From assembly GCA_012727965.1 (NCBI GenBank), contig JAAYFZ010000318.1, positions 1 to 5,957 on the forward strand: a stretch of DNA of 5,957 nucleotides. The letters run 5' to 3'. The translations under genes and the position numbers were made by a program. This document shows, one piece after another, positions 5,854 through 5,957 of the stretch. The stretch is from Clostridiaceae bacterium. GTDB lineage: Bacteria > Bacillota > Clostridia > Saccharofermentanales > UBA5734. The notes under the pieces are model-generated. The model was not told where the DNA came from. It did no database searches and worked only from the letters and a program-made list of their open reading frames with translations. The first letter of the stretch is position 1; each line of letters starts with the position of its first letter.

Positions 5854-5884
5854 GCCTAAATAGTTGAAAACATGGAAGCAGTGT

Positions 5885-5957
5885 TTATATTTCCCTGCGG
5901 CCTTCCATTGCTCTGGCCAGGGTAACTTCGTCTGCATACTCAAGATCTCCGCCCACT
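5885..5957 (-). CDS. recR: Recombination protein RecR, C-terminal end only
   Basis: The last 23 sense codons plus TAA of a - strand gene running in from the right edge. They read VGGDLEYADEVTL, then ARAMEGRREI, preceded by one base (A) compatible with the Pro codon of the usual PVGGDLEYADE. This is the very conserved end of RecR, the zinc-finger/Toprim protein of about 200 aa that acts with RecO and RecF to load RecA at single-strand gaps. The rest, including the helix-hairpin-helix, zinc finger and most of the Toprim domain, lies outside the window. The gene is convergent with divIC and shares its terminator. In many Firmicutes recR is preceded by dnaX and an EbfC/YbaB gene, which would be expected beyond the right edge. 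Confidence 0.9.
   Translation of the reverse strand, partial: VGGDLEYADEVTLARAMEGRREI

Overview
The window looks like chromosome from a Firmicute (Bacillota), most likely an anaerobic member of the Clostridia or Negativicutes. The main reason is the run mazG, rqcP (the yabO-type S4 protein) and a DivIC-family divisome gene, which is the backbone of the yabN-yabO-yabP-yabQ-divIC region known from Bacillus subtilis. The yabP and yabQ spore-coat-region genes are absent between rqcP and divIC, which suggests, without proving, a lineage that does not form spores. The placement is from gene content only; no rRNA or other strong taxonomic marker is present.

Layout: (1) Positions 1-3597 hold an L-rhamnose catabolic operon on the + strand: rhaA (isomerase, cut off at the left edge), a class II aldolase acting as rhaD, and rhaB (rhamnulokinase). 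It ends in a strong intrinsic terminator at about 3635-3666. Together they convert L-rhamnose to L-rhamnulose, phosphorylate it, and split L-rhamnulose-1-phosphate into DHAP and L-lactaldehyde. No transporter, regulator, mutarotase or lactaldehyde-processing gene is seen here. The aldolase is about 100 residues longer than E. coli RhaD.

(2) Positions about 3667-5288 hold a housekeeping cluster on the + strand. A leader region contains a candidate promoter, a hairpin and an undescribed 41-codon ORF with a near-perfect Shine-Dalgarno. It is followed by a 93-aa protein of unknown function, mazG (house-cleaning NTP pyrophosphohydrolase) and rqcP (ribosome quality control / S4 RNA-binding protein). 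The genes are tightly packed: the 41-codon ORF ends 7 nt before the next start, and mazG and rqcP overlap by ATGA.

(3) A 187-nt non-coding gap (5289-5475) carries a good sigma-A-type promoter and leads into a divIC/ftsB-like gene (5476-5790).

(4) A perfect hairpin with U-tracts on both strands (5818-5853) separates divIC from a convergent gene on the - strand. Only the last 23 codons of that gene are inside the window, and they are recognisable as the C-terminus of RecR.

No mobile element, CRISPR array, tRNA or rRNA was seen. Most of the window is conventional. The least explained part is the 3667-3886 leader with its small ORF; I see no clear evidence for a wholly new multi-gene system.
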